Shown: positions 26,168 through 35,949 of the stretch, piece by piece
Position numbering within the stretch: the first letter of the stretch is position 1
How the letters are laid out: the number at the start of each line of letters is the position of its first letter
NCBI GenBank assembly: GCA_017508045.1
Contig: JAFVZT010000005.1
Location: 1 to 64,000 of the forward strand
Direction: 5' to 3'
Source: Oscillospiraceae bacterium
GTDB lineage: Bacteria; Bacillota; Clostridia; Oscillospirales; Oscillospiraceae
Length of the DNA: 64,000 bases
Notes under the pieces: generated by a model
Told to the model about the DNA's origin: nothing
Seen by the model: only the letters and a program-made list of their open reading frames with translations
Databases searched by the model: none
Program-made: the position numbers and the translations under genes

Positions 26168-28449
26168 TATTTCGCTTCAACGATAATATTACCGTCTAAT
26201 AAGGACGCGCTTATTTCGTAAACAGGTGCTTCAAAGCTATCGATAATTTTCTCAGAAATGGGATCTTCAAGCTCCTTTTGTATCGTTCTGCGGAGATTTC
26301 TTGCTCCGTAGGTTAAAGAGTATGCCTTTTTAACAAGCTGTTCCCGAACACCCTCGCCACAGACAAAGGTAAGTCCCCGTTCACCAAGACTGGTTTTAAG
26401 TTCGCTCAGCATAATGTCCGCAATGCCAACAAAATCATCCTCAGTTAAATGGTTGAAGGTAATAATTTCATCCACACGGTTAATAAACTCAGGACGCAAA
26501 AATTCTTGCAGTGCCTTCATAGTTTTATCCCGTACCTGTTCTATATCCGTGCGGCCAAAACCAAGTCCTCCCACTCTTCCCTCCGACCCGGCATTGGAGG
26601 TCATAACGATAATGGTGTTTTCAAAATTAACCACTCTGCCCTGGGCATCGGTAATCCTACCGTCATCCAGAACCTGCAGTAAAATATTCAAAACATCCGG
26701 ATGGGCCTTTTCAATCTCATCAAACAGAACAACGCTATAGGGCTTGCGACGAATTTTTTCTGTAAGCTGACCGGCCTCATCATAGCCGACATAACCGGGA
26801 GGCGAGCCGATAAGCTTAGATACGGTGTGCTTCTCCATATATTCGGACATATCCAGCCGGATAAGGGCATCCACACTGTCAAACAAGTCATCTGCAAGAC
26901 GCTTCACCAGCTCAGTCTTGCCGACTCCGGTGGGACCTACAAATATAAAGGAAACCGGCCGCTTTTTAAGGCTGATACCCACGCGGTTTCTCCGAATGGC
27001 CTTTGCAACCGCTTCCACGGCTTCGTCCTGTCCAACAATATGGGATTTCAGTCGGTCTGCAAGACCTTTAATCTGCATATATTCCTGCGCCTTTATTTTA
27101 CTGGCAGGAATTTTTGTCCACAGCTCAATAATTCGGGCAAGATTTTCCATCGTTACAGCGGGAGCAGGAATCTTATCCAATTCCTCAATTTCCGATGCGA
27201 TTTGACACAGCTTGCTGCGGATAACCGCCAAGCGTTCATAATGCTCGTTTTCCGTATCCTCTGTAAGCATTCTAAGCTCAAGCTCATAATCATCACGTTC
27301 TTTTTTAAGCTCTGCCAGCCGGGATATTTCTTTGCTGCGCAGGTTAACGTCAGAGCAGGCTTCATCCAGCAAATCAATTGCCTTATCCGGCAAAAAGCGG
27401 TCAGAAATATACCGTTCGGACAAAATAACGCACTGTCGGGCAATTTCGGGAGAAATGGTCACGCCGTGAAATTCCGCATACGCCTTGGCAATACCCTGCA
27501 TAATCTGGCAGGCTTCATCAATGTTCGGCTCAGAAACAGATACCGGCTGAAAGCGGCGCTCCAGAGCAGCATCCTTTTCAATATGCTTGCGGTACTCGTT
27601 AAAGGTCGTCGCACCGATAACCTGTATCTCTCCACGGGAAAGCGCGGGCTTGAGAATGTTCGCCGCATTCATAGAACCCTCGGCATCACCGGCGCCCACA
27701 AGATTGTGAACCTCGTCAATCACAAGAATGATGTTTCCACATTCCTTGATTTCACCGATTAAGCTTTTCATACGGCTTTCAAACTGGCCGCGAAATTGGG
27801 TGCCTGCCACAAGGGATGTTAAATCCAACAGAAAGACCTCTTTATCCTTCAGCTTGTACGGCACATCTCCGGCGGCAATCCGCTGAGCAAGACCTTCTGC
27901 AATTGCTGTCTTACCGACGCCCGGCTCACCAATCAGGCAGGGGTTATTCTTCTGGCGACGGTTTAATATCTGGATAACACGCTCAGTCTCCACATCTCTG
28001 CCAATAACCTTATCCAGCTTGCCTTCTCTGGCTCTGCCGGTTAAGTTCATACAGTAGCTGTCCAAAAATTTATGTTTGGAGGATTTTTTCTTAGACTGTT
28101 TTTTACCGTCCTCCTCATTTTTGGCAGGCTCTTCCTTCTTTGCAGGAAGATTTGCGGATCCAAAAAGCTGGTTAATCAAAGGGAACGTTGCGGTCTGGCT
28201 GTCGACCTCATCCTCATCCTCTGAGCCACCCTCCATTTGACCAAACATACTGCTCATTTCCTCGGTGAGACTATCCAGATCCTCCTCGGAAAAACCCATC
28301 TGTTTAACCGCTGTGTCTATCTGGGGAATCCCTAAACTCCGTGCGCATTTCAAGCAATAGCCCTCATTCATCGCAACACCGTTTTCAACCTTGGTAATAA
28401 ACACAACGGCAATATTCTTCTTACATTTCGTACACATCTTAGGCTGCAT
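26167..28449 (-). CDS. Clp ATPase with N-terminal zinc finger (ClpE-like)
   Basis: A 760-residue HSP100 unfoldase. Instead of the double Clp N-domain it starts with a four-Cys zinc finger (C6, C9, C32, C35), the hallmark of ClpE. An acidic then Lys-rich linker (about 70-125) leads to the first AAA+ module with Walker A GEPGVGKT at 174-181 and VIDEVHN. A short coiled middle domain follows, then the second module with [22 protein letters not shown] and MTSNAG. The loop VGGLGFG fits the [LIV]-G-[FL] ClpP-docking tripeptide, so it probably feeds ClpP. The frame extends upstream, but the ATG at 28449 begins the conserved finger. No CtsR operator was recognised. Confidence 0.9.
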   Translation of the reverse strand: MQPKMCTKCKKNIAVVFITKVENGVAMNEGYCLKCARSLGIPQIDTAVKQMGFSEEDLDSLTEEMSSMFGQMEGGSEDEDEVDSQTATFPLINQLFGSANLPAKKEEPAKNEEDGKKQSKKKSSKHKFLDSYCMNLTGRAREGKLDKVIGRDVETERVIQILNRRQKNNPCLIGEPGVGKTAIAEGLAQRIAAGDVPYKLKDKEVFLLDLTSLVAGTQFRGQFESRMKSLIGEIKECGNIILVIDEVHNLVGAGDAEGSMNAANILKPALSRGEIQVIGATTFNEYRKHIEKDAALERRFQPVSVSEPNIDEACQIMQGIAKAYAEFHGVTISPEIARQCVILSERYISDRFLPDKAIDLLDEACSDVNLRSKEISRLAELKKERDDYELELRMLTEDTENEHYERLAVIRSKLCQIASEIEELDKIPAPAVTMENLARIIELWTKIPASKIKAQEYMQIKGLADRLKSHIVGQDEAVEAVAKAIRRNRVGISLKKRPVSFIFVGPTGVGKTELVKRLADDLFDSVDALIRLDMSEYMEKHTVSKLIGSPPGYVGYDEAGQLTEKIRRKPYSVVLFDEIEKAHPDVLNILLQVLDDGRITDAQGRVVNFENTIIVMTSNAGSEGRVGGLGFGRTDIEQVRDKTMKALQEFLRPEFINRVDEIITFNHLTEDDFVGIADIMLSELKTSLGERGLTFVCGEGVREQLVKKAYSLTYGARNLRRTIQKELEDPISEKIIDSFEAPVYEISASLLDGNIIVEAK

Positions 28450-28524
28450 ACAAATCACGACCTTTCTGCCGGAAACTATAACACATAATAAAGAATAAAG
28501 AAAAAACAAACTATAAAAATTTCT

Positions 28525-29292
28525 TTATTCAAGACATTCAAATTTTTCCACACCGTCATCATACCACAGATGGGTCATATAAAGACCTCCGGGGGGAACG
28601 GTAGGACCGGCGGCGGTGCGGTTTCCGGAGGTCAAAATTGCACCGATTTCCTCCGGCTTAATTTTCCCCTCCGCAGCATAAACCACCGTACCTGCCATGG
28701 CACGGGCCATATTATACAAAAATCCGTTAGCACAAACCTTCAATAGAAGAATATCGCCCTGACGCTCCACATGATAATAATATACAGTGCGGACGGTAGA
28801 TTTGACATCCGTTCCAACGGAACGCACAGCGGCAAAATCATGGGTGCCTACGAATTGGTCGGCAGCTGCCTGCATAATTTTTTCATCCAGATGCTTGGGA
28901 TAAAACCAGGCGCGATTGACATAGAACGGGTCCCGGACTCTGGAATTATAAATCATATAGGTGTACTCTTTTTTTACGCAGGAGCCAATTGCATTAAAAT
29001 CCTCGTGTACATCAAAAGCTTTCGTTACCACAACATCTGCCGGCAAATGCGTATTCAGGGCATAAGGCAGTCTGTCACAGGGGATTGTTGAGCTTGTACG
29101 AAAATTGGCAACATAGCACTTTGCGTGAACGCCTGCATCGGTACGGCCGCAGCCTGTAACGTGTACAGCATGACCTACTACCGTTGCAATCGCCTTTTCC
29201 AGGGTTTGCTGAACGGTAGAAAGATTTTTTTGTGCCTGCCAGCCGTGGTATGCAGTTCCCTCATATTTTAAAAACAAGGCAATATTACGCAT
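28525..29292 (-). CDS. truA: tRNA pseudouridine(38-40) synthase TruA
   Basis: TruA converts uridines 38-40 of the tRNA anticodon arm to pseudouridine. The protein is 255 residues. The catalytic Asp lies in the motif GCGRTDAGVHAKCYV near residue 50, and FLYNMARAMAGTVV near 205 is also conserved. GAGGG is 5 bases before the ATG at 29292, inside the small space just before the ecfT stop, so it is coupled to ecfT. The ecfA1-ecfA2-ecfT-truA order is widespread in Firmicutes, but here it is detached from the ribosomal protein operon. Confidence 0.95.
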   Translation of the reverse strand: MRNIALFLKYEGTAYHGWQAQKNLSTVQQTLEKAIATVVGHAVHVTGCGRTDAGVHAKCYVANFRTSSTIPCDRLPYALNTHLPADVVVTKAFDVHEDFNAIGSCVKKEYTYMIYNSRVRDPFYVNRAWFYPKHLDEKIMQAAADQFVGTHDFAAVRSVGTDVKSTVRTVYYYHVERQGDILLLKVCANGFLYNMARAMAGTVVYAAEGKIKPEEIGAILTSGNRTAAGPTVPPGGLYMTHLWYDDGVEKFECLE

Positions 29293-29299
29293 AGTTCCC

Positions 29300-30106
29300 T
29301 CACAACCCAAAAACGCGCAGTAAAATCACAGCACAAATCAACACTACAAGCAACAAAAAAGCCTTAAAATCCAGTAGCTTATAGCGCAACAGCTTCATCT
29401 TTGTACGGCCGTCACCGCCCTGATAGCAGCGACATTCCATGGCTGTGGCAAGCTCATCGGCCCGGCGAAACGCACTGATAAAAAGCGGAACAAGAATAGG
29501 TATTAATGCCTTCACCCGCTGCATCAATTTACCGCTTTCAAAATCCGCGCCACGGGCTTTTTGTGCAGACATAATTTTGTCGGTTTCTTCAATCAGCGTG
29601 GGAATAAACCGCAGGGCAATACACATCATCATAGAAAGCTCGTGTACGGGAAGGCGCAGCTTCTTTAACGGGCTAAGCAAAGATTCCAAGCCATCGGTCA
29701 AAGAAATCGGGGAGGTGGTATAGGTCAACAGAAAGGTTCCGCAGATCAGCATAAAGATGCGCGCCATCATAAATACTGCCCGGATAATACCCTCCCGGTA
29801 TATGCGAATTACACCAAATGCAATCAGCGGCTTTTCACCGGTTGTAAAAAAGACATTCAGTACACCGGTAAAAATAAGGATAAACACCAAAGGCTTAAGA
29901 CCCGTAAGGATTGATTTCAGTGGGATGGTGGACAATGCCACCACGAAAGCGAGGAACAGGAAAACTACCAGATAAGAAGCCCAGTTTCCTGCTGTAAACA
30001 GTGCTACAATATAACCGATAAGCCAAATCAGCTTCGTTCTGGGGTCAAGGCGATGTATTGGGGAATTTCCCGGGAAATACTGACCCAATGTAATATCCTT
30101 AAGCAT
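29300..30106 (-). CDS. ecfT: Energy-coupling factor transporter transmembrane protein
   Basis: EcfT is the shared membrane scaffold that joins the two ATPases to vitamin-specific S-components. 268 residues with about five or six hydrophobic helices. The coupling-helix motif ARG appears in SAQKARGADF near residue 180, and the start SPIHRLDPRTKLIW is typical of the family. The start overlaps the 3' end of ecfA2 by 8 bases. No S-component is encoded nearby, which suits a general (group II) ECF module. Confidence 0.94.
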   Translation of the reverse strand: MLKDITLGQYFPGNSPIHRLDPRTKLIWLIGYIVALFTAGNWASYLVVFLFLAFVVALSTIPLKSILTGLKPLVFILIFTGVLNVFFTTGEKPLIAFGVIRIYREGIIRAVFMMARIFMLICGTFLLTYTTSPISLTDGLESLLSPLKKLRLPVHELSMMMCIALRFIPTLIEETDKIMSAQKARGADFESGKLMQRVKALIPILVPLFISAFRRADELATAMECRCYQGGDGRTKMKLLRYKLLDFKAFLLLVVLICAVILLRVFGL

Positions 30107-30962
30107 CGATGCGGCCTCCTTTCATGGAAAACAGCACCTGTGCGGCATCCGAAACCGTATAGACGTTGGGCACATCCATACCCATCTGCCGCAGACGCAG
30201 AAACACCCGGGTTACCTCCGGAATATCCAGCCCCATATCCGTCAGCTCCTGAGCGCGGTTAAATATCTCCGCGGGTGTGCCATCCATCACAAGATGAGAA
30301 CCGTTCATAACCAAAAGGCGCTGGGTAATACGGGCTACGTCAGACATAGAGTGGCTTACCATCATAACCGTTGCATTCTGTGCTTTTCGGTATGCGTCAA
30401 TATTTTGAAGAATCTCCTCCCTGCTCTCAGGGTCGAGACCGGCTGTCGGTTCATCCAAAATAAGAATCTCCGGTTCCATTGCAATCACGCCGGCAATTGC
30501 CACACGCCGCTTTTGTCCCCCGGAAAGGTCAAAGGGAGAGCTTTCAAGCTGTTGCTCAGAAATTCCCACAAAGCCTGCTGCCTTGCGGACGCGTCTGTCA
30601 ATCTCAGCATTGTCTAATCCCATATTCTTAGGGCCAAAGGCGATATCCTTATATACCGTCTCTTCAAAAAGCTGATATTCCGGATATTGAAACACCAAGC
30701 CCACCTTAAAGCGGCACTGCCGGGTCAGTGCTTTATCTGACCAAATATCTTTACCGTCTAAGATAACGCTTCCGGCTGTAGGCTTCAAAAGACCGTTCAG
30801 ATGCTGCACAAGTGTAGATTTTCCGGAGCCGGTATGTCCGATAATGCCGATAAATTCACCGCGCTCAACACTGAAGGAAACATCCTCCAACGCCACATGC
30901 TCAAAAGGTGTGCCGGTGCTATATATATGCTGTAGGTTTTTAACCTGCAAAAATGGTGTCAC
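30099..30962 (-). CDS. ecfA2: ECF transporter ATPase EcfA2
   Basis: One of two ATPases of the ECF vitamin importer, about 287 residues. Walker A GHTGSGKST, Q-loop VFQYPEYQLFEETV, signature LSGGQKRRVAIAG, Walker B ILILDEPTAGLDP and switch His in MVSHSM are all intact. The GT-specific C-terminal extension ends with GGRIDA. The frame begins with TTG at 30980, but GGAGG sits 8 bases before a GTG at 30962, so the GTG is preferred. It follows ecfA1 directly, and its ribosome-binding site is within the ecfA1 end region. Confidence 0.93.
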   Translation of the reverse strand: MTPFLQVKNLQHIYSTGTPFEHVALEDVSFSVERGEFIGIIGHTGSGKSTLVQHLNGLLKPTAGSVILDGKDIWSDKALTRQCRFKVGLVFQYPEYQLFEETVYKDIAFGPKNMGLDNAEIDRRVRKAAGFVGISEQQLESSPFDLSGGQKRRVAIAGVIAMEPEILILDEPTAGLDPESREEILQNIDAYRKAQNATVMMVSHSMSDVARITQRLLVMNGSHLVMDGTPAEIFNRAQELTDMGLDIPEVTRVFLRLRQMGMDVPNVYTVSDAAQVLFSMKGGRIDA

Positions 30963-30976
30963 TTTCTGTTCCTCCG

Positions 30977-31825
30977 TCAAGCCTTTATTGCATCATAAAG
31001 TGCCTGCGCACATTCTTCCACACTTAATTTATCTAACGGCAAGGAAAACCCTTTCCGGTTAAGCTCATAGCACAGCTCCACAGTTTCCGGCGAAGCAAGT
31101 CGGATACTGTGCAGCAGATCAACCTGAGAAAACACCTCTGCAGGTGTCCCGTCTGCCGCAATCCTTCCGTTGCTTAGCACAACGACCCGCTGTGCCATAG
31201 CCGCTTCGTCCATATGGTGTGTGATCAGAACAACGGTTATACCCTTTTGTGCGTTTAGCGCCAGAATGGTATCCATAACCTCTTTCCTGCCCTGTGGGTC
31301 AAGCATAGCCGTGGGTTCATCCAAAACAATACATTTCGGCTCCATTGCAATAATACCGGCAATGGCAACGCGCTGCTTTTGTCCGCCGGAAAGCAAATGG
31401 GGCGCATGCTCACGGTATTCATACATACCAACCTGACGAAGGGCATTGTCCACTCTCTGACGGATTACCGGACTTGCAACCCCCAGGTTTTCCGGCCCGA
31501 AGGCAACATCCTCTTCCACCACATTTGCCACGATCTGATTGTCCGGATTCTGAAAAACCATACCCACACTGCGGCGTACTGCAATAAGCCGTTCTTCATC
31601 TGACGTGTCCATACCGCAGATGTACACCTTGCCTCCGCAGGGCAGCAATATGGCGTTAAATTGCTTTGCAAGGGTAGACTTGCCGCAGCCGTTACTGCCT
31701 AAAACAGCTACAAAGCTGCCGTCTTCAACGGTAAGGCTTATGTCCTCAAATACGGCAACGCCGGGCGTGTCGTCCACGCCCGGATAGCTGTATGATAGAT
31801 GTTCAACGGAAATTGCTTTGCTCAA
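30977..31825 (-). CDS. ecfA1: ECF transporter ATPase EcfA1
   Basis: Partner ATPase of EcfA2, about 282 residues. Walker A GSNGCGKST, Q-loop VFQNPDNQIVANVVEEDV, signature LSGGQKQRVAIAG, Walker B CIVLDEPTAMLDP and switch His in LITHHMDEA. The likely start is a TTG at 31825: the coding strand has GGAGGAGAAATC immediately before it, and the family start SKAISVEHLSYSYPG follows. An upstream TTG in frame at 31843 lacks a site. It begins 20 bases after the methyltransferase gene. Confidence 0.93.
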   Translation of the reverse strand: MSKAISVEHLSYSYPGVDDTPGVAVFEDISLTVEDGSFVAVLGSNGCGKSTLAKQFNAILLPCGGKVYICGMDTSDEERLIAVRRSVGMVFQNPDNQIVANVVEEDVAFGPENLGVASPVIRQRVDNALRQVGMYEYREHAPHLLSGGQKQRVAIAGIIAMEPKCIVLDEPTAMLDPQGRKEVMDTILALNAQKGITVVLITHHMDEAAMAQRVVVLSNGRIAADGTPAEVFSQVDLLHSIRLASPETVELCYELNRKGFSLPLDKLSVEECAQALYDAIKA

Positions 31826-31845
31826 GATTTCTCCTCCGTTCAAGC

Positions 31846-32712
31846 TCAGGGGGTCCAGCGTCCGGTTGCGCCACAGGGCAGCATCTGACCGGTGGAACGC
31901 ACAGGAAGCCCCAACTCGCCCACCGCCGTCTTTCCGCCGTAGATGCGGCCAAATACCGTATCCGATGCATAGCCAACAGCCGACGGGGCAAGACCTGTTG
32001 TATAAGAATTGATAATTACAAACAACGGATTGTCAGAAAGCAGCTTCGCGGTTTCCAGCAAAAACGGATAAAAGCTGGTTTCCATTTTCCAAATCTCACC
32101 GCTTGGTCCTCTGCCATAGCTTGGAGGATCCATAATAATTCCATCATAGCGGCGGCCGCGGCGAATTTCCCGCTGAATAAACTTGCCGCAATCATCTACA
32201 ATCCAGTGTATCGGCCTGTCGGCAAGGCCGGAAGATTTTGCGTTTTCCTTTGCCCATGCCACCATGCCCTTGGACGCATCCACATGGTAAACCTCGGCGC
32301 CGCCGGCCGCCGCAGCAAGGGTTGCGCCACCGGAATAGGCAAACAAATTCAAAACCCTTACAGGCCGGCCTGCAGATACCACCTTTTCCCGGATAAAATC
32401 CCAGTTGGCAGCCTGCTCCGGAAACACACCGGTATGCTTAAAATTCATGGGCTTTACATTAAAAGTAAGATAATCCCTATAAGATATTTGCCAGCGCTCC
32501 GGAAGCTTATGCTCTGTCCAGCGACCGCCACCGGTTGCAGACCGAATATACCGGGCATCATACCTTTTCCAACCGGCATCTACCCGGGGTGTATTCCATA
32601 TCACCTGCGGATCCGGACGAACGAGAATATGATTGCCCCAGCGCTCTAAACGCTCACCGTCTGTGGCATCCAAAACCTCATAATCCTTCCATTCATCAGA
32701 TATCCAAGTCAT
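31846..32712 (-). CDS. Class I SAM-dependent methyltransferase (RlmI/RlmK-like fold)
   Basis: A 288-residue methyltransferase. The SAM-binding motif LNLFAYSGGATLAAAAGG lies near residues 120-138, an acidic ribose-binding residue in VYHVDASKGMV, and the catalytic-type DPPSYGRG near 196. This pattern is that of the PF10672 group containing rRNA cytosine methyltransferases such as RlmI; the PUA domain of RlmI is not obvious here. An rRNA or other RNA substrate is therefore likely but not proven. It lies between the PBP gene and the ECF genes, closely spaced to both. Confidence 0.85.
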   Translation of the reverse strand: MTWISDEWKDYEVLDATDGERLERWGNHILVRPDPQVIWNTPRVDAGWKRYDARYIRSATGGGRWTEHKLPERWQISYRDYLTFNVKPMNFKHTGVFPEQAANWDFIREKVVSAGRPVRVLNLFAYSGGATLAAAAGGAEVYHVDASKGMVAWAKENAKSSGLADRPIHWIVDDCGKFIQREIRRGRRYDGIIMDPPSYGRGPSGEIWKMETSFYPFLLETAKLLSDNPLFVIINSYTTGLAPSAVGYASDTVFGRIYGGKTAVGELGLPVRSTGQMLPCGATGRWTP

Positions 32713-32740
32713 CTGTTTCTCCTTAAAACCCTTGCGTGTA

Positions 32741-35419
32741 TCAAGGCTGATCTACAACAATTTCCTGAGGCGTGTGTGCCGTACAGAGCTTGTATGGCGC
32801 ATTTACCCCATAATTAACATCTCCGTAAAAGCCTTTAAAGTTTCCGGGCTTACCGTCAGCGCCGATTAAAAAAATATAATCATCCCGCATAAGCTTTGCA
32901 TCCAAACCAAAATCCTTGGCCGCGAACAGCTCATCCATATCCTTACTGGTCATCTTTAAAAGTCCCTTGTTGGAAATGGTTATAGAAGTATCCGTAGCGG
33001 CATGGAGCTTGCAATAATCTGTTGCGACACCGCCGCCGGAGCAGTATTGGACTGTTGTATGCTCATCGCAATACTCTGTGGGACGGTCCTCCGCATAAAC
33101 CATTACATTCGTGGTACGGCTGCCGCGAACATCGTTTCTGCAGGCATCTGTTGCCAGCTTGCCGGAATCCAGACAGACCGTAACCGTTGTCATTCTGCTG
33201 GTATCATACAGCCTGACATTCGGCAGACCCTTATGCAGAGGTTCCATAACCTTTCTCCAAAGGGTGATGGCAGGGTTTGTACTTAAATTGATCTTTTCCG
33301 GCGTGTCATAACCACACCATACTGCCGCAGTATAATAGTTCGTGTAGCCACAGAACCACTTATCACGGGCGCTGGAAGTCGTACCGGTCTTGCCGGCGAC
33401 ATAGCCGGAAGCAAAATTTGCCTTTTTACCGGTACCGCTGATAACCGCGTTTGTTAAACAGTAATTCAAATAATTGATGGTCTTGGTGCTGAGAATTTCC
33501 CTGCTCTGCTGGGGATTTTCCAAAACAACCTGTCCATCGCTGTTATAAACCTTTGTCCAGGTGCGGGAATTGCGGTAGACGCCGTTATTGGTAAATGTGC
33601 CGTATGCCGCTGCCATTTCACGAACGGTAACGCCGTAGTTTTGCGCACCCAATGCCAGTGCCGAAAACTGCATATCCTCATCCGTAAGTGTCGTTAAGCC
33701 AAAGGACTTGGTCGCGTAAGAATAGCCATAATTTATACCGATTTTGTTAAGAGTATGGGCAGCAATGGCATTGACCGAATCCACAATGCCGTTAAAAATC
33801 GTATTGCTGCCGGAATATTTACGGTCGGAGTTATTGGGCCAGGGAGATTTTGTTGCAATGGTAATCTGTGTTCCGTCCCCTGCAATTCCGCCGTCTTCCT
33901 CTTTTGTCATATACTGCAACGGCAAATCCTTTATAATTGTAGCCGGTGTGATGATTCCCATCTCAAAGCCCGGGGCATAAATTGTAAGGGGCTTAATGGA
34001 TGAACCGGACTGTAATTTAGACTTTGTGGCGCGGTTTTGTCCAAAATGCGCTTTTTCATCGCCCACGCCGCCGGCCATAGCAATAATATCGCCGGTCTCA
34101 TTACTTAAAACCACAATAGCCGACTGAATCTGCTGGGGACTTTTGGTTGCCGGAATGTTTTCCAAGTTCTTGTAAATTTCATCAACCTGTTTCTGAACCT
34201 CTGTATCAATCGTGGTATAAATGTGATAACCGCCGCTGTTAATACGGTCCAGATAAATTTCAAAAATGTCATCGTTCCATTTTGTGACGCCGTCAGCCTT
34301 TGCCATTGCTTTTGCAACATCCTGAATAACCGTGTCAACAAAATAGGAATATACCTCCTGGGATGCGTCAGCAATCTCTACAGGAATTGCACTGCATAAA
34401 GGACACTTAATGGAATTGCCGTCAACCGTGTAGGTTTTGCGGATTCCTTCATAGCCACAGTCTGCGTTGGAGCACTCCACCCATTTATCCTCCGCCGCAA
34501 TGCCGCTTTTGAAAACCAATTCCTGTGCAACCGCTTCGTCATACTCCTCCCGGGTAATATAATTCTGATTTAGAAGCTCGCCCAGTACCAATAGCTGACG
34601 GTGACGGTTTCTTTCCCTACCGTTCATCATTTCCCCGGCATACATAAATTCCTTTGTTCCGTAAGGATTAAAAATAGATGGGTTATTGGTAATGCTGATT
34701 AAGCTTGCACATTCCGCTATGGTCAGGGATTGCAGTTCCTTGCCGAAATAGGCCTCTGCCGCACTTCTGACGCCGCGGCAGCCCTGTCCGAGATAGATGG
34801 TATTTAAATATTCTTCAATAATAACCTTCTTATCATAATTCTTTTCTACGATGGTGGCACGGAAAAATTCCAAGACCTTACGCTGGATGGTAACGCTGTC
34901 ATCCTCCGTCAGGTTCTTTATAAGCTGCTGGGTAATGCTGGAGCCGCCAACCGTCTTATCGCCAAAGAACATATTGGCAAATGCCTTAATGGTTGTAAAC
35001 CAGTCCACGCCCTGATGCTCAAAAAAACGCTTGTCTTCAATGGCGATAGCAGAATAAATCATCCATTTTGGAATATCCTCATAATCCGCCTTTTTCCAAT
35101 CGGTGCTTGCATAAAGCTCCTGCAGCACCTCGATATCCCCTGCCTCATTTACACTGTAAACGTAAGAGGGCTTCTCCATATCAAAGCTTTCCAAAACCAG
35201 ATTAGCCGACGGCAGAATGTCGTTTTCCAAGTAACCGCTTAAAATGCCAAGAAAGGAAAATCCGCAAACCAGGCAAATCAGCAGAACCGTTGCTGCTGCT
35301 CCCGCAAATATTTTAAAACAGGCAAACAGAACAAGCCATATTTTTTTCGCTACAGCTGCTATCTTGTCCAGCTTCCATTCTTGTGTTTTGAGTTTCTTTA
35401 GGAATCTTTCAAATTGCAT
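32741..35419 (-). CDS. Class A penicillin-binding protein with Cys4 insert
   Basis: An 892-residue bifunctional peptidoglycan synthase. A cytoplasmic start and one membrane helix (about 28-60) precede the GT51 glycosyltransferase domain with catalytic Glu in EDKRFFEHQGVDW (128-140) and GGSSITQQ (158-165). The transpeptidase domain has SSIK with nucleophile Ser473, SVN at 548-550 and KTGT at 677-680. Between the domains is a short insert with four cysteines (C316, C321, C339, C342) resembling a zinc ribbon. A Cys-rich C-terminal tail (about 790-840) follows. GGGAGG precedes the ATG. It leads a string through the methyltransferase and ECF genes. Confidence 0.95.
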   Translation of the reverse strand: MQFERFLKKLKTQEWKLDKIAAVAKKIWLVLFACFKIFAGAAATVLLICLVCGFSFLGILSGYLENDILPSANLVLESFDMEKPSYVYSVNEAGDIEVLQELYASTDWKKADYEDIPKWMIYSAIAIEDKRFFEHQGVDWFTTIKAFANMFFGDKTVGGSSITQQLIKNLTEDDSVTIQRKVLEFFRATIVEKNYDKKVIIEEYLNTIYLGQGCRGVRSAAEAYFGKELQSLTIAECASLISITNNPSIFNPYGTKEFMYAGEMMNGRERNRHRQLLVLGELLNQNYITREEYDEAVAQELVFKSGIAAEDKWVECSNADCGYEGIRKTYTVDGNSIKCPLCSAIPVEIADASQEVYSYFVDTVIQDVAKAMAKADGVTKWNDDIFEIYLDRINSGGYHIYTTIDTEVQKQVDEIYKNLENIPATKSPQQIQSAIVVLSNETGDIIAMAGGVGDEKAHFGQNRATKSKLQSGSSIKPLTIYAPGFEMGIITPATIIKDLPLQYMTKEEDGGIAGDGTQITIATKSPWPNNSDRKYSGSNTIFNGIVDSVNAIAAHTLNKIGINYGYSYATKSFGLTTLTDEDMQFSALALGAQNYGVTVREMAAAYGTFTNNGVYRNSRTWTKVYNSDGQVVLENPQQSREILSTKTINYLNYCLTNAVISGTGKKANFASGYVAGKTGTTSSARDKWFCGYTNYYTAAVWCGYDTPEKINLSTNPAITLWRKVMEPLHKGLPNVRLYDTSRMTTVTVCLDSGKLATDACRNDVRGSRTTNVMVYAEDRPTEYCDEHTTVQYCSGGGVATDYCKLHAATDTSITISNKGLLKMTSKDMDELFAAKDFGLDAKLMRDDYIFLIGADGKPGNFKGFYGDVNYGVNAPYKLCTAHTPQEIVVDQP

Positions 35420-35508
35420 TGTTTATAACCTCCCACAACGTCGGTTTAAAACCTGTATGGTGAACATTTTTTATAAATTGTGCATATACGCACAGCTATA
35501 CTCATATC

Positions 35509-35519
35509 ATTATAGCATA
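35509..35519 (-). promoter_or_regulatory. Extended -10 promoter of the PBP gene
   Basis: Minus strand TGCTATAAT (TATAAT at 35509-35514 with upstream TG), about 90 bases before the start codon. The -35 region (TTTCGT) is weak. Confidence 0.5.
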
Positions 35520-35602
35520 CCCAACAAAAAAACGAAAGTACTATTTTTATTAACAAATAATAAATTTTATTTCTTATCATAAGCCCCCTGTGTATTTAAG
35601 TC

Positions 35603-35631
35603 TTGATTTCAGTTGTACCTTCCTTTATTAT
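35603..35631 (+). promoter_or_regulatory. Possible promoter of the DUF1292 gene
   Basis: TTGATT at 35603-35608, 17-base spacer, TATTAT at 35626-35631. Confidence 0.45.
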
Positions 35632-35666
35632 ATACTTGTATAAAAGAAAGGGAGGTTACACATAGT

Positions 35667-35945
35667 ATGTCTAACGAGTTTGGTTCTGACTTTATGACCA
35701 TCGTGGATGAAGATGGAACGGAGTATGAATTAGAGGTTCTTTCCACACTGGAATACAACGGAGAAACCTATTTAGCCGTTGTGCCGGCAAATGATGAAGA
35801 AGAGGAAAATATCGAGGTCAGTATTTTAAAATCTGTGGAAGAAAACGGCGAACCAATTCTTTGTGCCATTGAAGATGAAAACGAGCTTGAGGAAGTCTAC
35901 TCCTTAATTATGAATGCGCTATACGAAGAAGAGGAAGACATTTAA
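35667..35945 (+). CDS. DUF1292 domain-containing protein
   Basis: A 92-residue, very acidic protein. The DUF1292 core is seen in TIVDEDGTEYELEVLSTLEY, YLAVVPAND and the C-terminal EEVYSLIMNALYEE. It is cytoplasmic with no motif for catalysis. In many Clostridia and Bacilli DUF1292 genes (yrzB type) lie with ruvX, and here ruvX is indeed nearby at 38789-39202 on the other strand. GGGAGG lies about 11 bases before the ATG at 35667. Function unknown. The gene abuts the probable 6S RNA. Confidence 0.88.
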   Translation: MSNEFGSDFMTIVDEDGTEYELEVLSTLEYNGETYLAVVPANDEEEENIEVSILKSVEENGEPILCAIEDENELEEVYSLIMNALYEEEEDI

Positions 35946-35949
35946 TTAG

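Noticed and set aside
26701..27762. A 353-codon open frame on the plus strand
   Set aside because: It lies wholly antisense to the Clp ATPase gene, has no ribosome-binding site and encodes no recognisable protein.
31792..32649. A 285-codon plus-strand frame
   Set aside because: Antisense to the methyltransferase gene with its SAM and DPPSY motifs; no ribosome-binding site.
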